Shown: in pieces, positions 1 through 14,065 of the stretch | How positions within the stretch are numbered: the stretch's first letter is position 1 | Layout: every line of letters begins with the position of its first letter | Source of the DNA: Lamellibrachia columna | Taxonomy: Eukaryota; Annelida; Polychaeta; Sabellida; Siboglinidae | Direction of reading: 5' to 3' | Length of the DNA stretch: 64,000 nt | NCBI GenBank assembly: GCA_963662155.1 | Contig: OY759266.1 | Coordinates: 56,667,010 to 56,731,009, forward strand | Notes under the pieces: generated by a model | Seen by the model: the letters and a program-made list of their open reading frames with translations, nothing else | What the model was told of the DNA's origin: nothing | The model's database searches: none | Made by a program: the position numbers and the translations under genes

Positions 1-164
1 TAAACAGAATCTGCTCCAAACCAGAATTAAATTACCTTATTATTCTATGCCTAGGAAATGTAAACATCGTAAAGCTTTACAACTACTTAAAACTCTCTTA
101 AACCGTTTGTTCTTGTTTTTCTTCTTTTCTTTTGTTAAAAGTCAAACTTTAGGCAAATTAGAAG

Positions 165-952
165 CTGTTTAACTTTCGTAAGGTGTCTGATACGTCCAAG
201 GTAGCACACTGGACTGTTTAACTTTCATAAGGTGTCTGATACGTCTAAGGTAGCACACTGGACTGTTTAACTTTCGTAAGGTGTCTGATACGTCTAAGGT
301 AGCACACTGGACTGTTTAACTTTCGTAAGGTGTCTGATACGTCTAAGGTAGCATACTGGACTGTTTAACTTTCGTAAGGTGTCTGATACGTCTAAGGTAG
401 CACACTGGACTGTTTAACTTTCGTAAGGTGTCTGATACGTCTAAGGTAGCACACTGGACTGTTTAACTTTCGTAAGGTGTCTGATACGTCTAAGGTAGCA
501 CACTGGACTGTTTAACTTTCGTAAGGTGTCTGATACGTCTAAGGTAGCACACTAGACTGTTTAACTTTCGTAAGGTGTCTGATACGTCTAAGGTAGCACA
601 CTGGACTGTTTAACTTTCGTAAGGTGTCTGATACGTCTAAGGTAGCACACTGGACTGTTTAACTTTCGTAAGGTGTCTGATACGTCTAAGGTAGCACACT
701 GGACTGTTTAACTTTCGTAAGGTGTCTGATACGTCTAAGGTAGCACACTGGACTGTTTAACTTTCGTAAGGTGTCTGATACGTCTAAGGTAGCACACTAG
801 ACTGTTTAACTTTCGTAAGGTGTCTGATACGTCTAAGGTAGCACACTGGACTGTTTAACTTTCGTAAGGTGTCTGATACGTCTAAGGTAGCACACTGGAC
901 TGTTTAACTTTCGTAAGGTGTCTGATACGTCTAAGGTAGCACACTGGACTGT
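165..952. repeat. 49 bp minisatellite, about 16 copies
   Basis: Head-to-tail copies of a 49 bp unit containing gtgtctgatacgtctaaggt. Copies are nearly identical; a few carry single changes (actaga for actgga, gcatac for gcacac). The array stops abruptly at tgttatagcaaaa. No coding sense is visible. Confidence 0.97.
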
Positions 953-1496
953 TATAGCAAAAAGACAACCTTATGGTTAGTATCTCCAATGCACCTTCTT
1001 TGTCTAGTCCGGCACGAAAGACGATTGTAAAAAAAACAGGAACACCCGTGAAACGTGAAGTTATGGCGAGGGAACTAGACTGACTACATTACCACTGCCT
1101 ACGTGCACGGTGCCGTTCGTGTTTTAGTCGGCGGAGCGGATGACGGATGGATTACTGCGTGGCACGCATGTTTCTAGGATATCGCTGTCGTGGGTTCTTT
1201 GATGGATATGCACGAGTGCGGGCCGCGCGGCGCAAAGTATTAACATCAGTCATAAATACTTCTAAGTATGACGGACGCTCGCGTTTGTTGCAGTCTATCT
1301 TCCCCTCGACGTTAGGCAAACAGCTGATATGGGGAACAAACATTTCGAACAAGGTTGTTGTTGTTGTTGTTTGTAATGATGTATGATGATGATGATGATG
1401 ATGATGACGATGATGATTATGTTAAAATTCATAACAACGAGATACAACTAACTATATCTACACAGCCGCTACGATCAAAACACTTCGTGAACAGAA
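953..1496. other. unique stretch without recognised gene
   Basis: Single-copy sequence with short (GTT)n near 1352-1371 and (GAT)n near 1381-1410. Small open frames exist on both strands but have no family signature or convincing splice context. Confidence 0.6.
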
Positions 1497-1650
1497 CAAT
1501 AGCATCAACACAGTGAACACGTAATAGCATCAACACAGTGAACACGTAATAGCATCGACACAGTGAACACGTAATAACATCGACACAGTGAACACGTAAT
1601 AGCATCAATACAGTGAACACGTAATAGCATCAACACAGTGAACACGTAAT
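1497..1650. repeat. 25 bp minisatellite, about 6 copies
   Basis: Units contain aacacgtaatagcatcaaca followed by cagtg, with minor a/g and t/c variants. The array runs almost directly into the long (CA)n tract. Confidence 0.93.
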
Positions 1651-1682
1651 GACGACGTCAGTACAACGAAGTGTATGTGAAA

Positions 1683-1940
<258 letters not shown>

Positions 1941-1985
1941 AGTATATCAACGGCATAAGTACATGTATAAAATATAGTTTCTCAA

Positions 1986-3199
<1,214 letters not shown>

Positions 3200-3655
3200 G
3201 ACGAGGGCCAGTGATGGTCCTCGAGTGGCCGTCAGTCGGGGGCTTGACGAGGGCCAGTGATGGTCCTCGAGTGGCCGTCAGTCGGGGGCTTGACGAGGGC
3301 CAGTGATGGGCCTATAATGGCCGTCAGTCGGGGGCTTGACGAGGGCCAGTGATGGGCCTCGAGTTGCCATCAGTCGGGGGCTTGACGAGGGCCAGTGATG
3401 AGCCTCGAGTGGCCGTCAGTTTGGGGCTTGACGAGGACCAGTGATGGGTCTCGAGTGGCCGTCAGTCGGGTGCTTGACGAGGGCCAGTGATGGGCCTCGA
3501 GTGGCCATCAGTCGGGGGCTTGACGAGGGCCAGTGATGGGCCTCGAGTGGCCATCAGTCGGGGGCTTGACGAGGGCCAGTGATGGGTCTCGAGTGGCCGT
3601 CAGTCGAGTGCTTGACGAGGGCCAGTGATGGGCCTCGAGTGGCCATCAGTCGGGG
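3200..3655. repeat. 46 bp minisatellite, about 10 copies
   Basis: The unit contains ggcttgacgagggccagtga, then a ctcgag-bearing half. Copies differ at scattered sites (gtcc/gggcc, ccgtc/ccatc). Confidence 0.95.
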
Positions 3656-3961
3656 TTTCACAACGGCCGCTTGTTTCGTCTCCTGTTTGTCTTCTGTCGT
3701 CTCCGTCGACATCGGGACAAGCACCGCTCGTAATGGATACACAAAAACCTGAAAGCCGAAGACTGACGCTTGACGTGCAGCGAGTAATACGGCCATCAAT
3801 CACGCTGCAGGCGCTACTGGGTGGGATCATCTATCTTATCTAAGCAGCGAGATGCGCTTGTACGATGGCGGCGGCTGTTTCAGTCCATAAATGGCAGCGT
3901 TGACAAATGAATCGGCCGAGCGAGATGGACGGACAAGCGACAGCTGAACCGACGGACGGAT

Positions 3962-4612
3962 GACGGTCTGGACATACTGACAGGCTGGTGACGGCCTGGA
4001 CATACTGACAGGCTGGTGACAGCCTGGACAGACTGACAAACTGATGACGGTCTGGACATACTGACAGGCTGGTGACGGCCTGGACATACTGACAGGCTGG
4101 TGACAGCCTGGACAGACTGACAAACTGATGACGGCCTGGACATACTGACAGGCTGGTGACGGCCTGGACATACTGACAGGCTGGTGACAGCCTGGACAGA
4201 CTGACAAACTGATGACGGTCTGGACATACTGACAGGCTGGTGACGGCCTGGACATACTGACAGGCTGGTGACAGCCTGGACAGACTGACAAACTGATGAC
4301 GGCCTGGGCAAACTGATGACAGCCTGGACAGACTGACAGGCTGATGACAGCCTGGACAGACTGACAGGCTGGTGACGGCCTGGACATACTGACAGGCTAG
4401 TGACAGCCTGGACAGACTGACAAACTGATGACGGCCTGGACAAACTGACAAACTTATGACAGCCTGGACAGACTGACAGGCTGATGACGGCCTGGGCAGA
4501 CTGATAGACCGATGACGACCTGGACAGACTGACAGGCTGATGACGGCCTTGACAGACTGATAGACCGATGACGACCTGGACAGACTGACGGACTGGTGAC
4601 GACCTGGACAGC
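3962..4612. repeat. 28 bp minisatellite with 84 bp higher-order unit
   Basis: The base unit is 28 bp (for example gacggcctggacatactgac then aggctggt). Three variants in the order A-A-B form an 84 bp block repeated about four times on the left, then order degrades. Because 84 is divisible by 3, all three minus frames stay open as Ser/Pro/Cys/Val-rich frames, which I treat as artefacts. Confidence 0.95.
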
Positions 4613-5464
4613 GGAGTCTGTTGTTGGTTATATTCGAGAATGGCGCTGCGTCGCATCTCCCACAACTGCCCCTACAATTGTCAGTGTTTAATCAGTAAAG
4701 ACATGTAATATATTGCCGTAAGCTACGGCGCATGTGCTTCTGGTTTGTGCAGTGCATACCAGACGTGCGACTCGGAGAACTGTTTGATCCGCAGGCGGGA
4801 AGACCCTCGCTAGCTCTCCTGACAAACCGTACAAAAAAATTTGTCGCCGCGTGACTTCGACATGTCGTCTGCTGCGACACTTTCCCACATCGGGCGTTGA
4901 GTTCAAGTCACCCCGTCTAACCGATCACGTGTAGCCATTGTAGCGTGACACTGTGTGTTCATCAGGCCACCTACTACTCAGGTGCTCTTAAAAACGCCAT
5001 AAAGCGTTCACTTCCCACCTAATCACTGCGATCTTCGTTCGCCGCCTAATCGCCGCCATCCCGCATGTGTTATTACGCGTGCACTGTATTATTACGCGCG
5101 CACAATGGTTTCTCGAGGCGTGCGTGAGAGAGCGAAACCGAGCGGGGTGGGGCGACGCCAAAACCGATAAGATACGGCAAAACTGGACGATAATTACTTG
5201 ATTGCGGGTGTTCACAAAACCAGACTGATTGTTGCGGCTACAAAGTGTCTATGCAAGTTACACGAGCTGTGTCGTCGCGGGCAATTATATGAATTATATG
5301 TGAGCGAGGTCGTAGTTAAATCGTTATCAGAAACGACGAAATGTCCGTGTAATTTCCTAACGAAAGTTTATGATAGTTTATGATAGCAGTAGCGGAGATA
5401 ATTAATAACGACTTATGCCTTGCATGGTGTGCGTTTCATAAGAGATATCCAGATAACACGAAGT
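4613..5464. other. unique stretch, no gene recognised
   Basis: Mixed-composition sequence. Short open frames on both strands show no recognisable domain. Confidence 0.5.
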
Positions 5465-5483
5465 GTAAGAACGCACGCACGCT

Positions 5484-5519
<36 letters not shown>

Positions 5520-5530
5520 CCCACGCACGC
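5465..5530. repeat. (ACGC)n microsatellite
   Basis: About 15 ACGC units with two interruptions (gctc, ccca). Confidence 0.97.
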
Positions 5531-5784
5531 TCATTTCACTTTGTTAATCTGCTAAATCAATCTGGATACAAAACATCGTTATAATTGATTTATGTTCTAA
5601 TATTTTATTACAGTTAAATATTTTGCATTGTTTGCAAGCCATTCGTAATGTGTAAGGCTTAACTTAGAATGTAACTGCCAACAAAACAGTGGTATAGTGC
5701 TCAGGACAACACTAATATTACATGGATCTGCATAAACAACACGGTTTGTTCGGTTGTTCTTGTGAATTCTTATGAACGATTTAT

Positions 5785-5867
5785 CATCCTCCCGCGACGT
5801 TCTATCATCCTCCCGCGACGTTCTATCATCCTCCCACGACGTTCTATCATCCTCCCGCGACGTTCTA
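5785..5867. repeat. 21 bp minisatellite, 4 copies
   Basis: Unit cctcccgcgacgttctatca plus t, in four near-identical copies. Confidence 0.93.
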
Positions 5868-6400
5868 GTGGTACCATTAATAACATATTTATGTCAACAA
5901 CAGACTATTATAAGTCATCAATCAAATTACAACCGCCATTAACCGTCGTTCTCGTCCGGCGTCTGACGCGACAGCGTCCTCGACCGACCTGATACTGCGG
6001 CTAGCAGACATCGATAATGCGTCGACGTCCCTGGAACGGCTCATCCAACGTCACCGACCACACGACGAGTGATGACAAATCAGGGATATTTATCAAATGT
6101 TATGAAGAACATACACAATTAACGACTGACAACGAACGTGACACGATTGGACTGTCACAGCTGTCTAACACTGTACACACCCTCATACGGAGACACACGA
6201 GATGTGTCGTGGAAATGTGACGCCGTTTTATTAGTAGCGAATGTGACAAACACTGCTATATTTTACATGTGTTATGAGTTTGATTTTACAAAGAATGTTT
6301 TATGATTTCTAGTGGTGAATTATCTGTACTTACGTGAGAAATAATCATCTCGCTAGAGACGAAGTGCTGTAGGATTTTTTTCTAGAAAACATTTTATCCT
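5868..6400. other. unique stretch, no gene recognised
   Basis: A GC-rich patch at 5935-6060 (cgtcgttctcgtccggcgtc) is followed by AT-rich sequence. No recognisable coding signal. Confidence 0.5.
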
Positions 6401-6602
6401 ATATTTATATCTTGTAATGTTAGAATATCTCAATTAAATTATTTTTATAATAGTTGTTGATTGAACAATATTTATATCTTGTAATGTTATAATATCTCAA
6501 TTAAATTATTTTGATAATAGTTGTTGAATGAACAATATTTATATCTTGTAATGTTATAATATCTCAATTAAATTATTTTGATAATAGTTGTTGAATGAAC
6601 AA
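6401..6602. repeat. about 67 bp direct repeat, 3 copies
   Basis: Three AT-rich copies share atatttatatcttgtaatgt and ataatagttgttga. The first copy is slightly diverged. Confidence 0.93.
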
Positions 6603-7386
6603 CACTAGAAACTACAACAGTAATAACCAACCATCTTTCGCAGTAGGAAACACTACAGTGATTTATTATTATGATTATTATTATTAAGCATATGATGACA
6701 GTATACGTATGGCAAAAAAACATGGATAGATATCTATAATTTCGTCGACGAGTGATCATTGCCGTTTGGCGAGAGTTGGGGAAAAATAATTACGTGAAAT
6801 AGCTGCAACGACATCAAGTATAGAGTGGACACTGTTGACTTTTCTTAATGAAATTACCGAATCCCAATACTACGGAGGGTTAGCCGGAGTTACTGTAGGA
6901 CACGCTTTCCCGGCAAGATATTCTATACACTCCAGGAAACCATGGAACTCTGTTTTCAGTCGCCGTTATTATCATTGTTATTGTCGTTGTTAATGTCGTT
7001 GTTATTGTCGTTGTTAATGCTGTTCCGATTAGTTGGTTGATAGTCCAGGTTAGGTCAAACTGCTGTGAAGTGTTTACACTGTTACTTATAAAATTACTGT
7101 ATGGATTTAGGATTTCATCTGCGGCAACGGGCAGCTCTGTTGAGCGGTAGGCCGACTGGTAGAGTTCGGGTTACTAATAGCTTAGAATTTGGAATTTTAA
7201 ACGTATCTCCCTGAATTTTAACGATGTTACACGGCAATAACGTTCGTCTCAATTTACTGGTGCTCCACCCTACCCCTATAGTTAATGTAATGTGGGTTAT
7301 TTTCTTTCTGGTTCCGTGCAGGTGTATTCATGTGGCCCTCGTTGGGTTTGGCATATTAAATGAAATATCCTAGTAATTATATGTGG
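6603..7386. other. unique stretch, no gene recognised
   Basis: Short TTA/ATT runs at 6660-6690 and a gttattgtcgtt-type repeat at 6965-7020. Nothing coding is recognisable. Confidence 0.5.
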
Positions 7387-9429
7387 TGATGTGTATGTTG
7401 AGCAACATATTAGCTTCCTTTAATGGTCTGGCAAGTTGTAGTTTGTGTCACGACACTAGTGATGTGTATGTTGAGCAACATATTAGCTTCCTTTAATGGT
7501 CTGGCAAGTTGTAGTTTGTGTCACGACACTAGTGATGTGTATGTTGAGCAACATATTAGCTTCCTTTAATGGTCTAGCAAGTTGTAGTCTGTGTCACGAC
7601 ACTAGTGATGTGTATGTTGAGCAACATATTAGCTTCCTTTAATGGTCTAGCAAGTTGTAGTCTGTGTCACGACACTAGTGATGTGTATGTTGAGCAACAT
7701 ATTAGCTTCCTTTAATGGTCTAGCAAGTTGTAGTCTGTGTCACGACACTAGTGATGTGTATGTTGAGCAACATATTAGCTTCCTTTAATGGTCTAGCAAG
7801 TTGTAGTCTGTGTCACGACACTAGTGATGTGTATGTTGAGCAACATATTAGCTTCCTTTAATGGTCTAGCAAGTTGTAGTCTGTGTCACGACACTAGCGA
7901 TGTGTATGTTGAGCAACATATTAGCTTCCTTTAATGGTCTAGCAAGTTGTTGTCTGTGTCACGACACTAGTGATGTGTATGTTGAGCAACATATTAGCTT
8001 CCTTTAATGGTCTAGCAAGTTGTAGTTTGTGTCACGACACTAGTGATGTGTATGTTGAGCAACATATTAGCTTCCTTTAATGGTCTAGCAAGTTGTAGTC
8101 TGTGTCACGACACTAATGATGTGTATGTTGAGCAACATATTAGCTTCCTTTAATGGTCTAGCAAGTTGTAGTCTGTGTCACGACACTAGCGATGTGTATG
8201 TTGAGCAACATATTAGCTTCCTTTAATGGTCTAGCAAGTTGTAGTCTGTGTCACGACACTAGTGATGTGTATGTTGAGCAACATATTAGCTTCCTTTAAT
8301 GGTCTAGCAAGTTGTAGTCTGTGTCACGACACTAGTGATGTGTATGTTGAGCAACATATTAGCTTCCTTTAATGGTCTAGCAAGTTGTAGTCTGTGTCAC
8401 GACACTAGCGATGTGTATGTTGAGCAACATATTAGCTTCCTTTAATGGTCTAGCAAGTTGTTGTCTGTGTCACGACACTAGTGATGTGTATGTTGAGCAA
8501 CATATTAGCTTCCTTTAATGGTCTAGCAAGTTGTAGTTTGTGTCACGACACTAGTGATGTGTATGTTGAGCAACATATTAGCTTCCTTTAATAGTCTAGC
8601 AAGTTGTAGTCTGTGTCACGACACTAATGATGTGTATGTTGAGCAACATATTAGCTTCCTTTAATGGTCTAGCAAGTTGTAGTCTGTGTCACGACACTAG
8701 CGATGTGTATGTTGAGCAACATATTAGCTTCCTTTAATGGTCTAGCAAGTTGTAGTCTGTGTCACGACACTAGTGATGTGTATGTTGAGCAACATATTAG
8801 CTTCCTTTAATGGTCTAGCAAGTTGTAGTTTATGTCACGACACTAGTGATGTGTATGTTGAGCAACATATTAGCTTCCTTTAATGGTCTAGCAAGTTGTA
8901 GTTTATGTCACGACACTAGTGATGTGTATGTTGAGCAACATATTAGCTTCCTTTAATGGTCTAGCAAGTTGTAGTTTTGTCACGACACTAGTGATGTGTA
9001 TGTTGAGCAACATATTAGCTTCCTTTAATGGTCTAGCAAGTTGTAGTCTGTGTCACGACACTAGTGATGTGTATGTTGAGCAACATATTAGCTTCCTTTA
9101 ATGGTCTAGCAAGTTGTAGTTTGTGTCACGACACTAGTGATGTGTATGTTGAGCAACATATTAGCTTCCTTTAATTGTCTAGCAAGTTGTAGTCTGTGTC
9201 ACGACACTAGTGATGTGTATGTTGAGCAACATATTAGCTTCCTTTAATGGTCTAGCAAGTTGTAGTCTGTGTCACGACACTAGTGATGTGCTTGTTGAGC
9301 AACACATTAGCTTCCTTTAATGGTTTGGCAAGTTGTAGTTTGGTCACGACACTAGTGATGTGTATGTTGAGCAACATATTAGCTTCCTTTAATGGTCTAG
9401 CAAGTTGTAGTTTGTGTCACGAAACTAGT
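7387..9429. repeat. 73 bp minisatellite, about 28 copies, with 511 bp higher-order period
   Basis: Units carry gatgtgtatgttgagcaaca and end tcacgacactagt. Variant markers recur exactly seven units apart: ttgttgtctg at 7947 and 8458, and actaatgatg at 8112 and 8623. A 7-unit block has therefore been duplicated. Edge copies are more diverged than the middle. Confidence 0.98.
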
Positions 9430-9458
9430 GCATTACAAAAATAGAAAAACCGAACACC

Positions 9459-9604
9459 TTTACACAAGCATGGGCGATCATGAATACTTCACACAAGCAT
9501 GGGCGATCATGAATACTTTACACAAGCATGGGCGATCATGAATATTTCACACAAGCATGGGCGATCATGAATACTTCACACAAGCATGGGCGATCATGAA
9601 TACT
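9459..9604. repeat. 29 bp minisatellite, 5 copies
   Basis: Units contain cacaagcatgggcgatcatg, with a tttaca/ttcaca alternation. Confidence 0.95.
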
Positions 9605-10428
9605 GTTTCGTTTACACGGGCTTTGTTTTTCACATGTAGCAGATGCTTCCATGCATTCATCAAACGCTTAACACGTCACAGATTCTCTTGTTTTCTCAGC
9701 TTTCGGAATGCGATGTAGACTTCTGTTTCGAATATTGAAGTGTCGTCGAGTGCAAACAACATCAGCGACGAAAATGAATGACCGTGAACCCGTTCAAGAT
9801 ACACTCGTGAGAAATGCGGCAGCCATAAGTGTCGGGCTCGTCCGATTACGGATGAAATATTGAAATTTAAGTAGCCAATCAAACATCAGCGCGCTCTTAT
9901 CTGCGTGGCAGACCCGTCGTGTCGAGTTCGGTTGCGTTCTGGTTGCCACCCGGTCGCTGGCCAATCAATCTATTCGTCGGTTTCGGTTATCCGCGCCATT
10001 AAGCTTGTCTTCTCGTTAGTTGTGCGTTTCGCTCGTTCTATCTTATCGGGGGGGGGGGGATATACGCGACAGTTCGTTAGAATTCAGCGGGGATACTGTC
10101 CCAGGAGGGCAGCCTCCACGACAGACAAGGAGAGCAAAGGGAAGATAAACGCATCGGGTTTCAGGATACGCTCGACAGACTTGCATATATATAATTACAT
10201 GTTATATATGTGTGGGTCTAATCAAAGATCAGATAAAGATTATTCAGTAGGAAACATTATACAATTTCGCCGTCATCTGTGACCGTACTTATGCCCCCGT
10301 ATGTCCCTGTCTTATTCATCCATCTCTTGACAATTGAAATGTTCTATACTGATTTCTCTTTTGTTTTGATGTGTCTCCGAGCTTGGCCTCAGAGGTTTTA
10401 GCCGCGTAAGACGTATTCTTCTTAATAT
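9605..10428. other. unique stretch, no gene recognised
   Basis: CpG-containing sequence with a G9 run near 10049. An open frame on plus at 9905-10282 has no recognisable domain; I leave it uncalled. Confidence 0.5.
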
Positions 10429-10472
10429 ATTTCTTCTTCTTCTTCTTACTATTTATTATTATTATTCTGTTA

Positions 10473-10552
<80 letters not shown>
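10429..10552. repeat. (TTC)n then (TTA)n microsatellite
   Basis: A short TTC run is followed by about 100 bp of TTA/ATT triplets. Confidence 0.97.
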
Positions 10553-10553
<1 letters not shown>

Positions 10554-11079
10554 CACTCTTTCTCTGTGATGTTTTGCAGAGTTGTTGTTTGTCGACCCCT
10601 TCTCCGGGGCTACCAGCTTTGTTGGCGACTTCAGCGAGTCATCATCGCTACTGATGCAAATGGCTCACATTAAATGGAATGCCTGCCGAACTCCTTTACG
10701 TTTTTATTCGCCGTAGATTTATTGTTATGGTTAAGCGCAACTAAAGCTGTGTTTACTCGAGGCGATGTATCGCCGCAAAGGGGTTCCATCGCAGTTTGAC
10801 AATCATGTCACGTGGACGCGATTGTCTAACCAAAAAAAAACATTACGTTATCGCAGCGACGCCTCGCGTAGACGCGGCGTAAGTTATACGTTTGACGTGT
10901 GATATGCCGTCACATAATCCGCGCGTCATGACGTTATAATAATCTTCTTCTTCCTATATTCCGCCTAGCCTCAACAAGTTTCATCCAATTTAATGTCAAC
11001 TTGATAAGTGGCGGACTTACTACAGAGAGAAATGTAAAGTATCATAACGCCTAACAAATCACTGCAGCTTTGGGAGACA
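10553..11079. other. unique stretch, no gene recognised
   Basis: Contains small hairpins such as ggcgatgtatcgcc near 10761. No coding signal. The right part may be decayed sequence of the retroelement that follows. Confidence 0.4.
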
Positions 11080-11546
11080 AAGATAAAGATACACCTGCAA
11101 ACTTACGATGAGAGCACATGTGACTCACCAAACAGAAGATTTTCAGGACGACTGTTTAAACGATTATGACATATGGATGCGATTCATGTTCGCTAACACA
11201 AACAGCAGAAAATGCACTGGATGGCGCCTTCACAAGAATGCTGCAGAAAACTCAAAATGTGTCATGGCGCCACCACACGACCAACCAAGAACTGTACGGC
11301 TCCCTCCCACGGATCACCACCATCGTGAGACAACGGCGTCTTCGTCTGACAGGTCATGTGATGCGTCATGACAAAGCAGCCAACAAAGTCCTGCTCTGGA
11401 AGCCCGGTGGCCCTCGGAGAAGAGGTCGACCAACAACAACACAGCGAGACATCCTAGAGAAAGACACGAACCTCAGCGGGATAAATGTACTAACTGCAAC
11501 GAAGAACCGAAACCACTGGAAGAAAATCATCATGTCACCACATTAA
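11080..11546 (+). mobile_element. non-LTR retrotransposon relic, C-terminal part of the RT ORF
   Basis: An open frame at 11166-11546 reads YGCDSCSLTQ, then LDGAFTRMLQ, NVSWRHHTTNQELYGSLPRI, RRLRLTGHVMRH and GGPRRRGRPTTTQ. This string of motifs (YG.E.W.L, L.....R.LR...NVSWR...TN..LYG.LP, R...L.GH..RH, RGRP) is the post-polymerase C-terminal segment common to many invertebrate LINE ORF2 proteins. No reverse transcriptase core lies upstream and the frame is broken there, so this is a 5'-truncated dead copy. Family assignment beyond non-LTR LINE is not possible here. Confidence 0.85.
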
Positions 11547-13037
11547 GTGGATGACATAGGTAAGTATGTATGATGTCACCGTTGATAGACCTACTTGGTG
11601 CACAAATGTTTACTTCTTGTAAACTGACCGGAAAGTTTCAAAGTCTATACTGCCCAATGCCGCGACGGAAACCCACAGTTAAATGTAGAACTTCGATTGA
11701 CATCTGACATGTGTCCCGTCAGCCTTGTGGGGACTTTGTTAACTCCATGGGAATCAACTGATGTGTTCCAGCTGTCAGTGGGGACTTTAGGTTAGTTACA
11801 CGCGCACTGATCTCGGTTTCCCTATGTAGGTTCGCTCCCCTGGGATGGTGGCGCCGTTCGTTTCCGCCGTCTTCCCCGGCGCCTGCCGTCTTTGACGTTT
11901 CGCTGCGCCGCGACGTCGGTGAGACGTCGAACACTTGGCGCGAACTGTCAGCACCATTAGAGATTGTTCCGTTTCGCGCCTTTGATCCGACAGCTGTGCG
12001 TCTCCCGCCAGAGGATTACGTCACGACGCATTAGCGCCATTACGCGGCAGACGACATCGGGGAATGTTCATTGTTGAATTCACAGCCTTGTTGCTTCGTT
12101 GGGGACGTCTGCTTTGCCGCGGTTTTGTTTTCAACCGTTTATCCCCAAATCGCGCGTCTGTTAAACAGTTCAAGAGGACTATAGTAATACGTTTGACCTT
12201 TCGACGATTACCTTTGAATCACTACCTTTGGTTGAGAATCTGGTGAAATCGAGATTAGAACAACGCAAACTTTATGGAAGACACAACCAAAAGAGCCAAT
12301 GGAACGACATAGTAACTACGTAGAACTTGTGTTTTACGAGCTACATGGGTAAGACAAAAAGTGACGTTGGTCACTCTTGAAGGTGTGAAATGAACCAACG
12401 GTCAAAAAACCCTTAGTGGTCATGGGTGGTGCTAGAGGACGGGACAGCGCAAACATCGTCTTACCGCAGCAGAGCAGACCGGGCTATAGTAACTGACCAC
12501 ACCTCATTTCCACGACAGCGAGCACACTCTGTAAATTACCACTTATACCCCTCCTACTTCCCCCCCGTACTATTCGACTTTAAAACTCTTCCCTCAACAT
12601 ACTGTTAGTCTAAACAGTCTGGATGCATTTAAAAGTAACATTCAGACATTTTATTACCCAAGACTTTAAATAAAAAATGTTTAACTGTATATTATAAGTT
12701 ATTATTTTTGTGTTTGCCTATTGGTTTTCCTGTGCCCTCAGCATGTTGAAGTTAGGCAGAATTTTTGGAGAAGACATTAATGCGATGCGTTGCCGCGAAG
12801 ACGTGATTCTTACGACGCAATTAGGCAATAAAATACTTCTATTGCGCTAAAATCCTCGGGAGACCCAAGCTCGACAGCGCACCAAACCAAAAGGGGTTAA
12901 GCAGTTCATAATTGATAAACAGTTCCAGTTGTAAACAGTTGGATTGGTACGCTGGGAGGGGGGAGGCTATGGAGGATTAGAAAATATAAACAGGTGGGTT
13001 TTTAGATTACGGCGAAATGTTGTTATATTTCATTCAT
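11547..13037. other. unique region with CpG-rich core, no gene recognised
   Basis: 11700-12060 is strongly CpG-rich (gccgttcgtttccgccgtct near 11849) and stands out from AT-rich flanks. It may be a CpG-rich regulatory segment or unmethylated repeat. No exon could be supported on either strand. Confidence 0.4.
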
Positions 13038-13197
13038 ACTTACGTACGTACGTACGTACGTACGTACGTACGTACGTACGTACGTACGTACGTACGTACA
13101 TACATACATACATACATACATACATACATACATACATACATACATACATACATACATACATACATACATACATACATACATACATACATACATACAA
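13038..13197. repeat. (TACG)n / (TACA)n compound microsatellite
   Basis: About 15 TACG units followed by about 25 TACA units, abutting the 3' side of a minus-strand LINE fragment. It probably grew from the element's simple-repeat tail or its target site. Confidence 0.97.
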
Positions 13198-14065
13198 AAC
13201 ACTAACAATGAGTGAGTTCCACAGAGTCGGTGCATCAACTGAACAAACTCTAACTTAGTCCCAATAGTTGTCTTAACACTGGGAATAAACAGTAGATTAG
13301 ACTTAGATGATCGAAGCTGTCTGGGCTGTCTTACAGGAGTGAGCAGTGGGTGTAAATATGCTGGTTGCTTGTATGAAAGTTATTGATACATATCTTTAAA
13401 GTAATGCGATTTCGGACAGGGAACCAATGCAAAGATTTAAGAAGTGGTACTGAGTGGGAGAAACGAGGAGACCGGGTAACTACCCTTGCCAACAAGTTTG
13501 CACACGTTGAAGTTTCAAGGTGTCCTTGAGAGCAATACTATGATAAAGGGAATTGCAATAGTCGAGTCTACTGCTAACAAGAGCAGTTGCAATAGTTTTG
13601 GCGACAGCAAGAGACACCTACCGGCGGATACGACGAAGGTCACGAATGTGATAAAAGCAGCAACAAGTTTGTAAAATATGCTGTTTTAAAATGTTTATTA
13701 TTATCAAAGGTGACTCCTAAATTCCATGCTGAGACAGCCGGTGTGAAATTCTGGCTCAGCATAGGTGTTGGAGAAAAACAATCAAGTTTATCATGCTGGT
13801 TTTGTGTACCAATAATAAGAAATTATGTTTTATTTGCATTTAACTTTAATTTGCTGTCTGTCATCCATTGAAATAAATCATGGAGACGATCGCTGAGACG
13901 GAGTAGGTTTAAGGAGCAATTAGTATCCAGGGTAGCCAAGGAAAGGTAAATCTGTGTATCATCTGCATATAGGTGGTCGGCATTCCAGGTTGTGAGTTTG
14001 AATAACTGAATAACTGAGTGGAGTAGGGTAAAGAGTAAAATGTAATAACATGCTTTGCTTTGATG
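13198..14065 (-). mobile_element. non-LTR retrotransposon fragment (RT palm to C-terminus), broken
   Basis: Reading leftwards on minus, one frame gives FTLYPTPLSYSVI. After a frameshift near 13985 it gives HLYADDTQIYLSL (the YADD catalytic motif of reverse transcriptase), then RLSDRLHDLFQWM and KLKLNANKT. Further down come ARVVTRSPRF, VPLLKSLHWFPVRNRI and SVDAPTLWNSL, the usual LINE order after the palm. Several stops and frameshifts show it is inactive. It ends on the left against the TACA/TACG microsatellite. Confidence 0.88.

Noticed and set aside
7387..9429. Regular direct repeats resembling a CRISPR array
   Set aside because: Copies are head-to-tail with no unique spacers, the context is a spliced animal genome, and no cas genes are present.
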